Part shown: positions 21,595 through 33,405 of the stretch, in pieces
How positions within the stretch are numbered: position 1 is the stretch's first letter
Layout: every line of letters begins with the position of its first letter
Source of the DNA: Meghimatium bilineatum
Lineage: Eukaryota > Mollusca > Gastropoda > Stylommatophora > Philomycidae
NCBI GenBank assembly: GCA_034231615.1
Contig: CM067298.1
Span: forward strand, 50,077,832-50,141,831
Length of the DNA stretch: 64,000 nucleotides
Direction: 5' to 3'
Notes under the pieces: generated by a model
The model's database searches: none
Told to the model about the DNA's origin: nothing
What the model saw: the letters and a program-made list of their open reading frames with translations, nothing else
Position numbers and translations under genes: made by a program

Positions 21595-22335
21595 TGTTCA
21601 AAATAAAGAAACGGATCTTTTTTGGAATTACTTTTATATATATTTTTGTTGATTGAACAATATTAAACTTATAGACTATGTCCACCGTCAGTCTGGTCAT
21701 TAACCATTGTGGTCACCTGAATTGTACTCAATTCCATAATTCGTGAGGTCATTTTTTTTCTTGAACAGGGACCAAGAGCACCCCACAAGAGGCATACCGT
21801 TCGGTAAGCCATTTATAATATCATTATCCAAGTTCTTCTGGTTTTTTAATGAGGACACACTTCCTCCCTGTCTCCTGGATATTCATATTTATATCATTCT
21901 CTGAATATTTACATTGTTTCTTTCAGAATCATATTCATCACTTTGTTTTGTTTGCATAAGTGCTCTACTTAACTCAGCTAGATATCTTCTCCTCAAAATT
22001 AACATCTACTATAGCTTTACCAGCCAGTGCATCAGCTCTTTCATTGCCTCTGACTCACGCAGGACATCAACAGTAAATCCATGTAATGTAGTGAAACTCT
22101 GAGCTAGTGGTTTTCGGAATAAGTTTCGACTGTAAGGTACATGCTCTGTAGCTCCAGCAAATACTCCTTATGTTCCAAGTGCAATGATGTTTGTATCCAC
22201 TAACAATATAGTGTTTGATTTAAACATTGACTTAATATTAACTAAAGATGATATAAAGCTGGCAACGTTAACGAGAGCATCAACCACCCGTTCCATTCCA
22301 GGAACATCGCAATGAGCAAAACGAAATTGATGTAC
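21595..22335. other. No gene recognised
   Basis: AT-rich. No family recognised before the LINE stub at 22340. Confidence 0.35.
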
Positions 22336-22339
22336 CGCA

Positions 22340-22620
22340 AATTGATGTACCGAAAAAATTGAATTTTTTTCCGAGCCAACATATCAAATGGTTTGCACAC
22401 ATCAGCAGATTACCACCAGACAGCATACCACAGCTAGCTATGTTAAAAAGATACAGTGAAGGCAAACCTAGAGGTCGACTTCGAAAACAATGGACCACCG
22501 AAATAAAAGAGACGATAAATTCCACAACAATCTCAGCACACACGAGGGCCATCTCCAGAGAACTCTTCTGCCCCTGACGCTGAAAGGCAATAGAGGGTTT
22601 AGCGAATATGTAGATAGATA
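22340..22620 (+). mobile_element. LINE C-terminal stub with GATA tail
   Basis: The open frame 22359-22577 gives IKWFAHISRLPPDSIPQLAM, then RYSEGKPRGRLRKQWTTEIK, the usual W-F-x-H-x-x-R..G-x-P-R-G-R-x-R-x-x-W arrangement of RT C-termini. It ends shortly before a (GATA)n tail at 22610-22622. 5'-truncated. Confidence 0.8.
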
Positions 22621-22624
22621 GATT

Positions 22625-23299
22625 GACTGAACGTTTTAGGTAAAATTTGCTGACACAAAGTATGTAATACCTACATCATGCGTTAGACGGGGATTAGCGG
22701 AACTCAGTGTTAGTAAACACAAATCATGGGTGCTTAAAATAAATATCAAGTAAAGTTAGCCATGCATATTCGCTAGTCAAACTTTAATCTTTCAATCAGG
22801 CATTAACATATCTCATGCGTTTTCACTCCACTTAAATGTACATATTTTATTGTGTCTTAATCATTGATGATTGGGTCAATTAACTATCGGCATTTGAATT
22901 TATCATACATTGATTTTGTATTGTTGGAAAACGACCGACTGAAGAAGTGGACTGAAAAAATGCGTCGAGGAACCTCTGAAAGTAACCCTAAAGGGCTTTA
23001 ATAGTGATGTCACATCCTAGGAATCTGTCGTTCACAATCGCTCAATGTGACTGAGCAACATCATCAAATGAACTACCATCGCTAAGGATAATCACAATTC
23101 AGCCACAGAGAAAATTTACTGTCAAAAATTACAGAACATTACAAACAGATTCAACTTTGGTCAAACGTTTCCTAGAGTGTTGCACCAACACACGTTTGAC
23201 ACTGTTGTCGTTATCGCTTGCAATCGACGGCTATTATATGATAGAGACCACATCAATAGACTACATAGTAACAATATGTATATCGTCAGTAAATTAGTG
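22625..23299. other. No gene recognised
   Basis: No motif or repeat recognised. Confidence 0.35.
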
Positions 23300-23420
23300 T
23301 GGTGGAGGGGAGGATCTGAATAAGATTGACAGCTGCTGACAAAGGAAGGGATTGGCTAAATTTGATGTCAATAATGCTGTTTTTATACGCAAATTAAATT
23401 GTTTTAATTGACATTTTTAA
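23300..23420. repeat. Dispersed repeat family C copy
   Basis: GGTGGAGGGGAGGATCTGAA, then ATTGACAGCTGCTGACAAAG, TTTGATGTCAATAATG and TTTTTATACGCAAATTAAAT: same order as 57477-57602. Confidence 0.5.
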
Positions 23421-24009
23421 TTTAAAAAAATAATTTTAAATCATGAATTTTTCTTTCGTACTTTATCTGCAAAAGGATATTTGGTTGTGGGACGGGCAGT
23501 TGACAAATGTTTGCCTCTATTTTCCCTAGTGTTCCCTGAATTATTGAATTTTTAAAATGCGGGAGGGATGCATTAAAATGCGTCCTCAAAAATTAGTATA
23601 AGTTGACGTAATGTATGGACAAACGCACTGAAGAAATGCTTGCTTTTAGTCATTCAAATGAAACATAAAATCGGTGGTTAATCCATTTTTATTATACTAG
23701 GAGATGGTTAACTGTAAATGGTACTCATTTCATTAAAAATACAGTCAATACCTAAAATACAGATTTTATATATCACTCGGACACACAGAGATCAGCTGCA
23801 TAATAGATGCAGGTTTTTGATATCATTCGTGACACACAGAGATACATAAAAGATATAAGTTTTTGGTATAATTCATGATACAAAGAGACCAGAGGCATAA
23901 CAGAGAATCGACGTTTTGGTATACAACTCTCCGTGGTGTAGTCTTTTTGGCTACCCTCTCGCCCGTGTTTTGCCCGAAATATGAAAATGAACGTAGAATA
24001 AAAACACTG

Positions 24010-24240
24010 TTTACCTCACATACATGTCGTTAGAGGCAGCTAAGGAGAAATGTTCGGTTGAACTTGCTATCCATGTTAGTTATAAGTCAACATAACCCGA
24101 AACAAATTCTGAAGTCGGATGCGGAAGACCGAAGGGCGCAGATACCGCAGCTAAGCTGTAACTTATGACACAACGCATTACGTTTCCGAACTGCGTCCTC
24201 ATAATCTGTAAGATTTTGAGAACGATTGCATCAGAAGACG
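24010..24240 (+). mobile_element. SINE B copy
   Basis: Distal end with ACATGTCGTTAGAGGCAGCT, then TGAAGTCGGATGCGGAAGAC, GGGCGCAGATACCGCAGCTA, AGCTGTAACTTATGACACAA and CGCATTACGTTTCCGAACTG, ending in TGAGAACGATTGCATCAGAA. The tail is short and decayed. Confidence 0.75.
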
Positions 24241-24296
24241 TATATTTTTGTATCTGTTAAACCTCATTTTACGTAACAAAGGCTAACATTACCAAC

Positions 24297-25015
24297 AGAA
24301 CAGAGGGAATGATCCAAGAACTCATACTGCATCATTCTAAACAACACGATACAATAATTTACACAGACGGCTCAGTAACACAAGAAACAAACAGGTGTGG
24401 TTGGAGTTTTGTGGCCTACCAAAATGGCTGGAAATTATCTGAGAAGCCAGCTGTGTACCCCACTACAACATCGAATGAGAATGGAAATAGAAACGGTACA
24501 GCAACTCTCACGTGCCTGGCAACGTAGCCACCAAAAGACTCAGTGATTCTATGGGACTCTCAAAGTATGCTGTGCAAGATAGAAAATTGTGTGATCAGAA
24601 CTGAATGGGTCACTCTCTCAACAACGTGTAGAGCATTACATAGATCTACTGTCCAGGTCATGCTGGAGTCAGGGGAAACGAAAGAGCCGATGTTCTGGCT
24701 GGTAAAGCCTTGGTGATTGGCACCGAGATAAGAGGAGACAGGACTGAATTGATTAGAGCAGTCACGGATACCCTACGAAAAGACTAGGAGCAGGTCGAAC
24801 GAGACAATGTACATATTCAGAGAATGATAGAAATGGGAGTGATTAGAGACGATGGGAGAAAGTTCTCCCTCTCCGGAAAGATCAGAAGAACGCGTAAACA
24901 GCAAATAACTGGGACACTAAACTTATGCACTTTTAGATGGCTGACGGAACGGCGAGCAAACCATTTATGGGAATACCCCCAATGCTGTGACACTTGTTCC
25001 TAATTAAGAATAAAG
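24297..25015 (+). mobile_element. LINE RNase H and C-terminal domain, 5'-truncated
   Basis: The frame from 24309 opens with IIYTDGSVTQET (first catalytic Asp of RNase H). After a frame change MEMEIETVQQL supplies the Glu, then WDSQSMLCKIEN, where the usual Asp of this block is embedded, and YCPGHAGVRGNERADVLAGK with the final His/Asp. Continuing are LRKD, then RWLTERRANHLWEYPQCC, a Cys-rich terminus. Sequence after the stop (LIKNKE in another frame) and the ending AATTAAGAATAAAGAACC agree with the short stub at 63490. Several frameshifts and one stop. The lineage differs from the 59-kb LINE. Confidence 0.85.
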
Positions 25016-25019
25016 AACC

Positions 25020-26485
25020 CTCTTTTTATTTCTATATGCCTATGGTTGTTTTTTTTCAACAGCACGTTTCACTCCCAAGTCCTGAATTTTATTTTACCCA
25101 TAGACACGGAAGAAGACATATACCCAATATATTCCAACGGGTTCAATTCCTTAATTGCATTCACAATATCAGCACTGTCCATAGAAGTACCACTAGTCAC
25201 TATGATTACGCCGGTAAGTCTGTTTGCAATTTCGTTTCCCCCAACACACACATACTCGTGAACAACGTGAAGGTTATTTTTTTTCATCGAATCGACTCCT
25301 GTCACTGAAGTTGTAGATAGCCCCAATTATAGAATTATAGAATTAATAAGAAAACAAACACATGTAGAGTTATATCGTTGACCTCGTCACTGCCATCGTC
25401 ATACTACTACTATTTATATAGAAAGCACCACTTTATTCCCATATACACTTCTCTCTGCATTCAACCGTGAACGCCCAAGCACTGTGCACGTGTCGAACCA
25501 CATACCCATCAGTGTATACAATAATATCCCCATCTCATTCTCATTGATTAGTTCAGGATTTTTCATGAGGATTAATCATGAGGAATTCTCATTGATTAGT
25601 GCAGGATTTTTCAACTTCTGAATTTATGTACACTTGATTGTCGTTGTCACGTTTCTTGAAAAGTGATTACTACTTCAATGGAAGTTCTAAAATTTGTAGG
25701 CGTACTTGTTTACTCTTCTCTCAATTCTATGTATCCTTTGATACGACAATCAATACAAGGTAACTGCGTGAAACGTAACAACAATCGTACTTACGTTTTA
25801 CACGGTTAATATTCATTGATATACATATTGACACTATGCCATTGCTTGCCAGTGTATGGTCTCGTTGATTACCCTCAACACCCTCATACTATTTATGTTT
25901 CACTATTTACTATTTAGACAAACTCGTGACGTAAAACATGAAATACGAGCGAATACTCGTATAAACATTTACCCAGATCTTCCAACGGTCTCAGCCAGTT
26001 ATCTTCAAACTCATAGGCATGCTCCTGAAATTAGAGCAAGATAGTGCCACCATGTTCGTCTCAATTGATTGACGAATGAACATGTGGGAATTGGAATAAC
26101 TTGGGAAATATTGGCATTTATTAAGGATGCGTTATTTGAATTGACATATGAAATATTATCTGAAGTCGTCGGCGAGAAAGCGTGTGGGCCCTTGAGATAT
26201 TTCAATTTAGAAGTTAATATACGGTAGCCCTCACTTTCGAACTACGGTAAGAGGGAATGTGATGACATTGGGCAGATGGACACGCGTTCTCAAATAAACG
26301 ATATACAAGGACTTTGATGGACAATGAAACATAGACATATAGATAGAATAACAGGCATCCGGATAGATGGATAATTTTATTAATAAAGATAAATAAATTA
26401 ATGGAAGTAGACGTGTCGACAGATAGTTACTCTTGTATGTAGGCGTGTCAGCGGATAGATTTTAAATAAGTTATAGGCCTACGGT
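25020..26485. other. No gene recognised; one local duplication
   Basis: The segment TCTCATTGATTAGT-CAGGATTTTTCA occurs twice, at about 25542 and 25586, with small changes. An 85-codon minus frame at 25069-25326 has protein-like composition, but I recognise nothing in it; it could be an unknown exon or element remnant. Confidence 0.3.
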
Positions 26486-26487
26486 AA

Positions 26488-26762
26488 GTAGATAGGTATG
26501 TAGGTAGATTAGTACATCGGTAAGTAGATAGGTATGTAGGTAGATTAGTACATCGGTAAGTATGTAGGTTGATTAGTACATCGGTAAGTAGATAGGTATG
26601 TAGGTAGATTAGTACATCGGTAAGTAGATAGGTATGTAGGTAGATTAGTACATCGGTAAGTAGATAGGTATGTAGGTAGATATGTAGGTAGATTAGTACA
26701 TCGGTAAGTAGATAGGTATGTAGGTAGATTAGTACATCGGTAAGTATATCGGTATGTAGTAA
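26488..26762. repeat. 36-bp minisatellite, ~7 units
   Basis: Units AGTACATCGGTAAGTAGATA followed by GGTATGTAGGTAGATT repeat, with two internal deletions or extra half-units near 26562 and 26672. Frames on the minus strand stay open because the period is a multiple of three. Confidence 0.92.
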
Positions 26763-26764
26763 AC

Positions 26765-28640
26765 AAATATGTTGGTGGGTAGATAGACAGGTTGCAAGAT
26801 AGGCAGATGTAAATAAATACGTCAATTTGAAAGTTAGTATGTGTTTATTAGTTGAGGGCTATATAAATGGATGGCTGGAAGGTGGAACTGCGTTCTATAA
26901 CAATACGTTTATGTTTGTTTTTGGAGGGATAACTGCTTTTTAAGTGCACGTTTGTACAATGACTATGTGTGGGTTAATTACATAATGACTTCGGCTGGTG
27001 AAAACAGTGGTGGAGTACCACTATTGTTGGAAGTAAAATAAAAAACGTAATTGACTTATTATTTTATGACATTTTTATCTTCTAGTGTTCTGAGATATTC
27101 AGCAACAAGTTAAATTCATAATCTTGGAGTAATATATTAATATATGATCGTATACGCTATCGGCAAGGCATATAACAATGATTGAATGACTGCAGGATGT
27201 CATTGCGAACGCAACTTTGATAGCGCATCAGTATTTGGAAATTTCCGTCGAATATTTTTCTGGTGGGATCCGGAGCACAATTGGATGACTTCATTGATCA
27301 ATCGTTCAATCGTTTTGTCGTGTTTTGACACTACAATTAATTGGGGTATATGTTCGTGTTCTTTTTTAAATAACTATGGTGGATAGTGGGCAAGTACATT
27401 TTGTTAGATCTGTGTTATTCGGGAGTGATTCTCTAGTGTAAATATAAATTTCAAGAAAGTTGTAGATTAATCATTATTTACGAGACAATCAACATACATT
27501 CAAAAACCTAAGTAGGTAAGTAGTGAACAAAAGTGGTAACATTTTCTCCGTTTCCGCTTTAAAATCTATCAATTTGACTAATATTGAACCGTGTCGCGTG
27601 TTACCGCCACTTATAATAGGATGGAAATCTAGGCATACATACATTATAAATAATTGTGCCCCCAATCCGATATGTATTGCTGTGTAAATATATACATTTA
27701 TTTTCCTAAAATGAGATGGAAGAGGTGAAATAATAGGAATACATATTCATTTTAAATGGTAGAATACCTATGTCGCATTATCAAGATCTGTCACTTATTA
27801 CAAGCTTAAGGGATTTTTCTTTCCAATTTATTCTTCACTTTCACATATCACAGACATTAAAATGTGATTGGTTGATAGGATGGGGTTCCAAGCCTCATTC
27901 TGGATGGCGAAACCTACCCATTCTGAGTTTTCAAGTATCATTCTGAGCTCATTATTTTGCAACTACGGGAGTACGTTCATCTTGTCTATATTAGGACGTA
28001 TGGTCATTAAAATATAGTGAAATCACAGTAGCCTGCAAGAATGTGTACGTTTAACTTAAATGGTACATGTTCTTTATCTTGCATACATCACTGCTTAAAA
28101 CCCTCACTTCTTTTTGAAATATCTTCCTTAAATGTGTTTTTTTCTTCCTGAATCTACTCCTTCTTTCATTGTTTGTTACTCGTCGTACATATGAGTAATC
28201 CCATATAGACTCGATGATGCTTGAAGATTATTTTCGTCCTACTGAAGGCGTATTAGTCTAAACGTTATCTGTAAGGGTGCTTCGCTCTTCGTAGATCAGT
28301 TTTTCTATTAGACACTCTTTAATTGCACATTTAGGTCATATTCACGTTTCCAATTGTTCATATAGTCATATCCCGTGTTATCACAATCTCCGTATATTCA
28401 TACACTGTGCTACGACAATGCCCATATATTCATACCCTGTATTACCACAATCCCCATATTTTCATTATATTGCGTTGCCTCTGACCATCCTTTTATTAGT
28501 TTCTTGTTTATATGTTGATATACAGCGCAATGGGCACAGTACAAATATACTCCACGCATGATTTATTATTTCCCTTGTCTATGTAAGGAAAAGGACTGAA
28601 TTTTTTTCTTTCGTATGATCAATTAAAAAAAACTCCCCCA
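26765..28640. other. No gene recognised; small repeats only
   Basis: A three-unit ~36-bp repeat (TATTCATAC-CTGT-TTACACAA type) lies at 28370-28465. A fragment resembling CTGAAGG..AGTCTAAACGTT is at 28236-28266. Confidence 0.35.
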
Positions 28641-28714
28641 TGCCGAGGTGACAGCAAGAGCATGCGGTCTTTATCATACAGCTATAAAATTTATTACAGT
28701 GTGTCGTCATATGG

Positions 28715-28870
28715 GTATAAAGCCGGCCTCAGAACCCACAAGTCCCGGGTTCAATCCACGATTGGGACAAGGATTTTTGTCTTTCGAAAATGCAATAAAA
28801 ATTATTCCTGTACATGTCGCGGCGACAGCTATGGCACAGCGGCCTTTATTTCCACAGCCTAAAGCCTTCT
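28715..28870 (+). mobile_element. tRNA-like SINE (family D), copy 2
   Basis: CCCGGGTTCAATCCACGATT (B-box match GGTTCAATCC), TTGGGACAAGGATT, CCTGTACATGTCGCGGCG and GCGGCCTTTATTTCCACAGC: same order as 18780-18930. Confidence 0.7.
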
Positions 28871-28899
28871 TGCACTCCATAACAAGAAACAGGCAGTAA

Positions 28900-29325
28900 T
28901 GAAAGTATTTTAATGAAAGTATTTTTGTCTATGTTTGTAAATTTCATATATATTCCATTAAAATATTAAAATATATTTTATTTAGCGTTTGCGTTAGGGT
29001 TAGTTATGTAAAACACAACTATCCTAACCCAAAACCCTACAATAAATTAATATTTAAATTATTAAATCATGAACATGATATTTACAAATATTGACAAGGG
29101 AAATAACTCGACTATGTGGTGACGTCTACTTGTGCTGTACCGTTTTGTGTAACTTATGAAGTTGGTATGAATATTCTGAATCAAATGATTATTATTGATT
29201 CAAGATGCATGTATGGAAATCATGTTAAACAACGCATGCGTTTTGACGAGGACCGAAATTAAGCAAAAGAAGCGACACTGTTATATTATATGCATGTCAC
29301 AAAAGGCAACTAATGATGTTTGCGA
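28900..29325. other. No gene recognised
   Basis: AT-rich; a short direct repeat AATGAAAGTATTTT at 28897-28926. Confidence 0.35.
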
Positions 29326-29329
29326 ATGT

Positions 29330-29506
29330 ATTTGGCTATCCAATTCTATAAAGTTTCAAAGTGACTCAGAGCTGTTTCTGAAGTTGGATTTTCACAAAAA
29401 TTGCACGAATATCGCACTCAAGCTGTAAACCATGACACAACTATTTTCGTTTTCTGGACTACATCTCGAGAATGTGCAGGATCTTGAGAGCAAACGAAGA
29501 AGAAGA
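29330..29506 (+). mobile_element. SINE B copy
   Basis: GTGACTCAGAGCTGTTTCTG, TGAAGTTGGATTTTC, ATATCGCACTCAAGCTGTAA, ACCATGACACAACTATTTTC, GTTTTCTGGACTACATCTCG and a GAAGAAGAAGAAAAA tail in that order. Heavily mutated. Confidence 0.75.
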
Positions 29507-29514
29507 AAAATGAC

Positions 29515-30130
29515 AAACCAAACTATGTTTCACCAAAACAAACATGAGCATATGTACAATATGACAGTAAACATGAACAATAATCAAATGAGATACATGT
29601 TCACAGTGAATACTCCTCACTGATTACCCAAGATGAATGCCCCCTGACAAGCAAAAACATCAAATGAATTTCTCATTTAGCCATGGGGTTGGATTGGTGT
29701 CTTACATGCTTCATCGAACTAATGAGCAATGACCGTAGGGTTGTGCGTTTCTAGACTAGTCATCAAACCAATTGGGTTTTTCTATAGGGCCACTTTCTTA
29801 GTTTATTTCTGATTTCTACTGAGTGGTTTCCTGTGTTGTTAATGGTTTAACCATGATCCTGACAACAAAGATCTACTTGGTCAAGCCATCTTAAGCGTAC
29901 GACTATTTACCTCCAATGTAATATCCGTATTAACATATTGTTTGCGATGGTTGAAAAATATAAAAATCACTTGGGAAGAAATTACATTTATTAGAAAACA
30001 AATGTTATACAAAATTCTTAAATATTGGTTGGGAAAAATTCAAGTCCAACAAGCAAGTAATAGAAGAAACAAAACAGAAATGTGTTTCTGCAACATTCAG
30101 AAGAAAATGATGAACTTATATCTGACATGT
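29515..30130. other. No gene recognised
   Basis: Short open frames only. Sequence from 29942 may belong to the LINE relic that follows, but no motif supports it. Confidence 0.3.
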
Positions 30131-30136
30131 ACTTAG

Positions 30137-30366
30137 AATGACCCTGTTTGGTCATATAAAGAGACACAACTGTTTGGAAAGACAAATAATGGAGGGAAGA
30201 GTACCTGGGAAGAGGAGAAATACAAACCAAGAAGACGATGGAATGACGACATTAAAGATACCATTAATACATCGCTAGAAAATGCAAGCCGCATCGCCCA
30301 AGACAGACAGGGGTTCAGAGAGTTCATTGGGAAATCAACGTTCTGGAAGGAATACGTCACATGACA
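30137..30366 (+). mobile_element. LINE C-terminal stub (1 of 2 side by side)
   Basis: MTLFGHIKRHNCLERQIMEG then, after a frame change, RRRWNDDIKDTINTSLENAS and IAQDRQGFREFI, ending EYVT. This is the W-F-G-H / R-R-x-W-x-D-D-I-K-D type C-terminus. Confidence 0.8.
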
Positions 30367-30399
30367 CTTAGAATGAATGAAAACAGACTGCTTATACAA

Positions 30400-30612
30400 G
30401 TATTAAAATAGCACCAGATGGCAAATGAATCAGAGGAAGACTATGAGAGACTCGTCGCAGAACAACTATCAAAGATGGTTGACTATGCGTTTCAAGAACA
30501 TGCAAGAATTACACACAGTAGCATCACATAGATGGTACTGGAAAGCACTGGTTCTACCCTTGCACCTCATTGGACGTTGAAGGACAATGATAGATAGATA
30601 GATATATTTATT
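30400..30612 (+). mobile_element. LINE C-terminal stub (2 of 2), GATA tail
   Basis: Pieces in two frames give a PDGK-IRGRL-ETRRRT segment and MQELHTVASHRWYWKALVLP, the tail of a different RT lineage from the previous stub, ending in (GATA)n at 30588-30604. The stub at 22340 has the same kind of tail. Confidence 0.6.
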
Positions 30613-30989
30613 GTTATCTTATTTTCTCTTTTTCATTCTTCTGAGTCAAACAATAACCATAATTATGCATGTTAGTTTACAATTACTTATTTTGTAATTG
30701 ATATAAATTTGATTTCATATATCCTTCCTTTTCAGTAGCTATATCTTGTAACATTTCTATTGCGTTATTCTTACTGATTCTCCATCTTCGCCAATGTTGA
30801 TTTTAAGAGTACGCATGGTTATGTTTTATATTTGTTTAGATCCCACGTTCTTACTTACAGACAGTATGGCTGTGTCTTTAGTCAAGTATACAGTCCTGAT
30901 TAATCTACCGGAATCGTCCTTTGAAATGGCAGTTTATAATCGGGAACACTCGATTGCGCCAAGTTAGAAGGAAGAATCATAAGTTAGTC

Positions 30990-31200
30990 CATCAGGTAGG
31001 GTATCTTGGGCATGATTTAGCCATCACAACAGCCTTTCGAAACTCCTCCCCATTTTGAACTAATCTTTCTGCTTCTGTGAGTGTCATATTCTTGTGGTCT
31101 TTGCTATCTTGAGACAACATTCTTATTTACATCTTCTTCGTTGCTGATGCAATATCCCCTTCATTATGGTCCTTTCCCGGACGCTCTGTCTTTGATATAG
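30990..31200 (-). mobile_element. LINE C-terminal stub
   Basis: Minus-strand KDHKNMTLTEAERLVQNGEE followed by FRKAVVMAKSCPR: the T-L-T-E-A-x-R-L-x-Q-x-R-E-x-F-R pattern of RT C-termini. Upstream part decayed. Confidence 0.7.
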
Positions 31201-31257
31201 AAAAAAAATATAATTTGTGTTATAGAGATCCTTGTTGTTTAGCCAGATTTATTTTAT

Positions 31258-31535
31258 TTTCTTCTTCTGCGTTCGTTCTCAAATTCCTGCAGATTAGCAG
31301 GATGTAGTCCGGAGAACGGAATGCGTTGTGTCATGATTTACAGCATTGCTGCGATATCTGCGCTTTTCTGCCTGATACATCCGACTTCAGCATGGCTTTG
31401 GGTCAGTGACCATATATGGGGTGAGACAGCTAACTACATCCTATAACCTCCTTAGTCGCTTCTTACGACATGCATGGAAGGTAAACAGTGTTGCTATTCT
31501 TTGCTCCCCTTTCGGGCACCGTCAACACACGGGCG
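31258..31535 (-). mobile_element. SINE B copy, best full-length example
   Basis: From the tail inward on +: TTTTCTTCTTCTGCG, TTCTCAAATTCCTGCAGATT with the short stem CCTGC..GCAGG, ATGTAGTCCGGAGAACGGAA, TGCGTTGTGTCATGATTTAC, GCTGCGATATCTGCG, ACATCCGACTTCAGCATGG, TGAGACAGCTAACTACATCC, CGCTTCTTACGACATGCATG, TTGCTATTCTTTGCTCCCC and ACACACGGGCGA. About 280 bp. No coding capacity, and no obvious tRNA boxes. Confidence 0.85.
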
Positions 31536-31549
31536 ATTTTTTTTTTCAA

Positions 31550-32135
31550 TTCTCTTCAGAATGTACTTATTGGTGATATTTTTGGTCCATGATATTCTGA
31601 GGATTCTTCTGTGTTTCAAATGCTGCAATTTTGTTTCTCGCCTTAGTGGTGATTGTTCAAGATTCACACCCAGATATTGCAACTGGGAATATGCAAGCTC
31701 TAAGAAAAGCTAATTTCTTTCACGTATTTCAAATTGTCAATGGTTACGTTCTGGCCCACAGGGACGTCTCGGCACATCAAATAGTGGGGAATCCACAATA
31801 ACGTAATACAAACCGCTCTGTAGATGACCAAAATGGACTAGGTGCGTAATGATTGATTGCAGTCCCAGAAGAATATCCAGATAATTACGAGTCATCATAA
31901 CATTAAACTATTGTTTCATATGTGATATTGCGGGTGGGGGGAAAGATTTGAGAGTTGTTTTTATTGTGTATGTGACTTCGGCATAAATGGAACTTGTATT
32001 TACATTAACTGAAATTGTATCATACTCTTTGATATATTTGCACTCAAATATTTGTTTAGTTATTTGTTATTTTGAATATTCCGTTATTTTTATTTAATAC
32101 GAAGCTGTGTAGTACAATCCAACTCCTCGTGTGCT
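31550..32135. other. No gene recognised
   Basis: No motif or repeat recognised. Confidence 0.35.
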
Positions 32136-32149
32136 GTCGGGGATTGAAA

Positions 32150-32400
32150 GGTAAGCAACGAATAGTGACAGTGTTACCTTCCATGCACGTCGTGAGAGGC
32201 AACTAAGGGAGTTTTGAAGGTGGATATGGTTGCCTCATCCCATATATGTGATCAAGTGACACAGAAGCCATGCTGAAGCCAGATCCGTTAGGTCGAAAGG
32301 AGTAGATATCACAGCCAAGCTGTAAACCATAACAAACAAGCATTCTGTTCTCCAGAATCCTTCAAATCTGCAGGAGCTTGAGAACAATGGCAAACGAAGA
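32150..32400 (+). mobile_element. SINE B copy
   Basis: CCTTCCATGCACGTCGTGAG, AGGCAACTAAGG, CATGCTGAAGCCAGATCC, GTAGATATCACAGCCAAGCT, GTAAACCATAACAAACAAGC, TCTGCAGGAGCTTGAGAACA follow in order, with a weak AACGAAGACG tail. Opposite in orientation to the copy at 31258. Confidence 0.8.
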
Positions 32401-32511
32401 CGCTGTGAATTTTTAAGCAAGTTCATGGTGTTCCTACTTCGCAAGCGAAGATGTGCATGGCATGAAAAACAATAATTGTGATGAATAAGTAGAACACAAT
32501 AATCAATAATA

Positions 32512-33245
32512 CTAATAAGACCTATAACCCATAAATGTAGACAAATCACGCTCAGACAATTCCTTGATATTATAAATCCAGGATTTTCTATATACTTCTA
32601 TATTCATTCCACCCTCATCCTTTCCTTGCAAAATAGTTTTATAAAGTGGGTCGTGTCTCGTTACATGTCCAAAACACAGAAGCTGACGTCGTTTCACCAC
32701 TGCTAAAAGTGGTTCTTGATAACCAATTTGCAAAATTGTTAATTTGTCTTGTATTCTTCTTCTTCTTCAGCGCTTATTCTCAAACTCCTAATGGGTCTCT
32801 CGTGTAGCACGACAATGTTCCTGCCAGATTACCAGTAGGATGTAGTCTAGAGAATGGAAATGCGTTGTGTAGTCGTTTTTTGCGCTAATGGCCCGACACA
32901 TCCTTCTTCGGTGGTGTCTTGCGTAATATAGGTAACTATAGGTAATTCTTAACAAACGTCTTTAGCATCTGCTTTCTCAATCCTGGATCCTTCTATCCGT
33001 GTGTGCATTGAGTGTCCAACATTCACATCCTTATACACGTATACTTGACACTAGCGAACTGATAAGATTCAGTTTTACTGTAACATCGATCCTACTATTC
33101 CAAATCATATTCAACTTCACTACGACAGCGATTACCATCTCGAGTCTGAGTTTAATATCATTTTCCGAGTTCCCATTATCACATATTTGGGACCCGAGAC
33201 TTCTTCAAGTTTATGGCCGATTAACCAGATATTCGTGGAATCTTG
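32512..33245 (-). mobile_element. LINE reverse transcriptase 3' half, interrupted by SINE A
   Basis: From high to low coordinates the minus strand gives GNSENDIKLRLEMVIAVVVK, a KLNLISSLVS..GCECWTLNAHTDRRIQ segment and RRLLRITY in shifting frames (33240-32925), then, beyond the SINE at 32752-32914, IGYQEPLLAVVKRRQLLCFG, HVTRHDPLYKTILQGK and SWIYNIKELSERDL. This is the region from the RT thumb to the C-terminus of a common invertebrate LINE. No YADD region remains. Removing the SINE restores collinearity of the fragment. Confidence 0.85.
32752..32914 (-). mobile_element. SINE A copy with 7-bp target duplication, inside a LINE
   Basis: A 163-bp element is flanked by the direct repeat TGTCTTG at 32745-32751 and 32915-32921. 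Tail TATTCTTCTTCTTCTTC at the left (minus-strand 3' end), distal end TTCTTCGGTGG. The host LINE protein motifs resume on the far side, so the borders are set independently by the interrupted coding sequence. Confidence 0.9.
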
Positions 33246-33344
33246 CTTGATTTCACTAGATAAGGGTCGCATGTTCTTGCTGTCGCCTCGTCATGTGTGA
33301 TTTTATTCAAATTTACCCTTCGAAAGTTAAAAAAAATATTTTCC

Positions 33345-33405
33345 TTACTGGAGATCGAACTCTGGAGACTAGAGTGAGAGTAACTGTTTAACCTCTCAGC
33401 CATGC
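33345..33405 (-). other. tRNA-like sequence (possible SINE head)
   Basis: On the minus strand TGGCTGAGAGGTTAAACAG resembles an A box, and GAGTTCGATCTCC a B box about 35 bp on. Stems are not convincing enough for a tRNA gene. A poly-T run follows. Confidence 0.5.

Noticed and set aside
25069..25326. Possible host exon (85-codon minus frame with protein-like composition)
   Set aside because: No recognised motif, splice context or conserved neighbour; could be chance.
26448..26825. 125-codon minus frame with Thr/Leu/Tyr repeats
   Set aside because: Produced by the 36-bp minisatellite.
28236..28266. Hammerhead/Penelope-like motif
   Set aside because: CTACTGAAGG..GTCTAAACG is similar to the foldback block but too short and diverged to count on its own.
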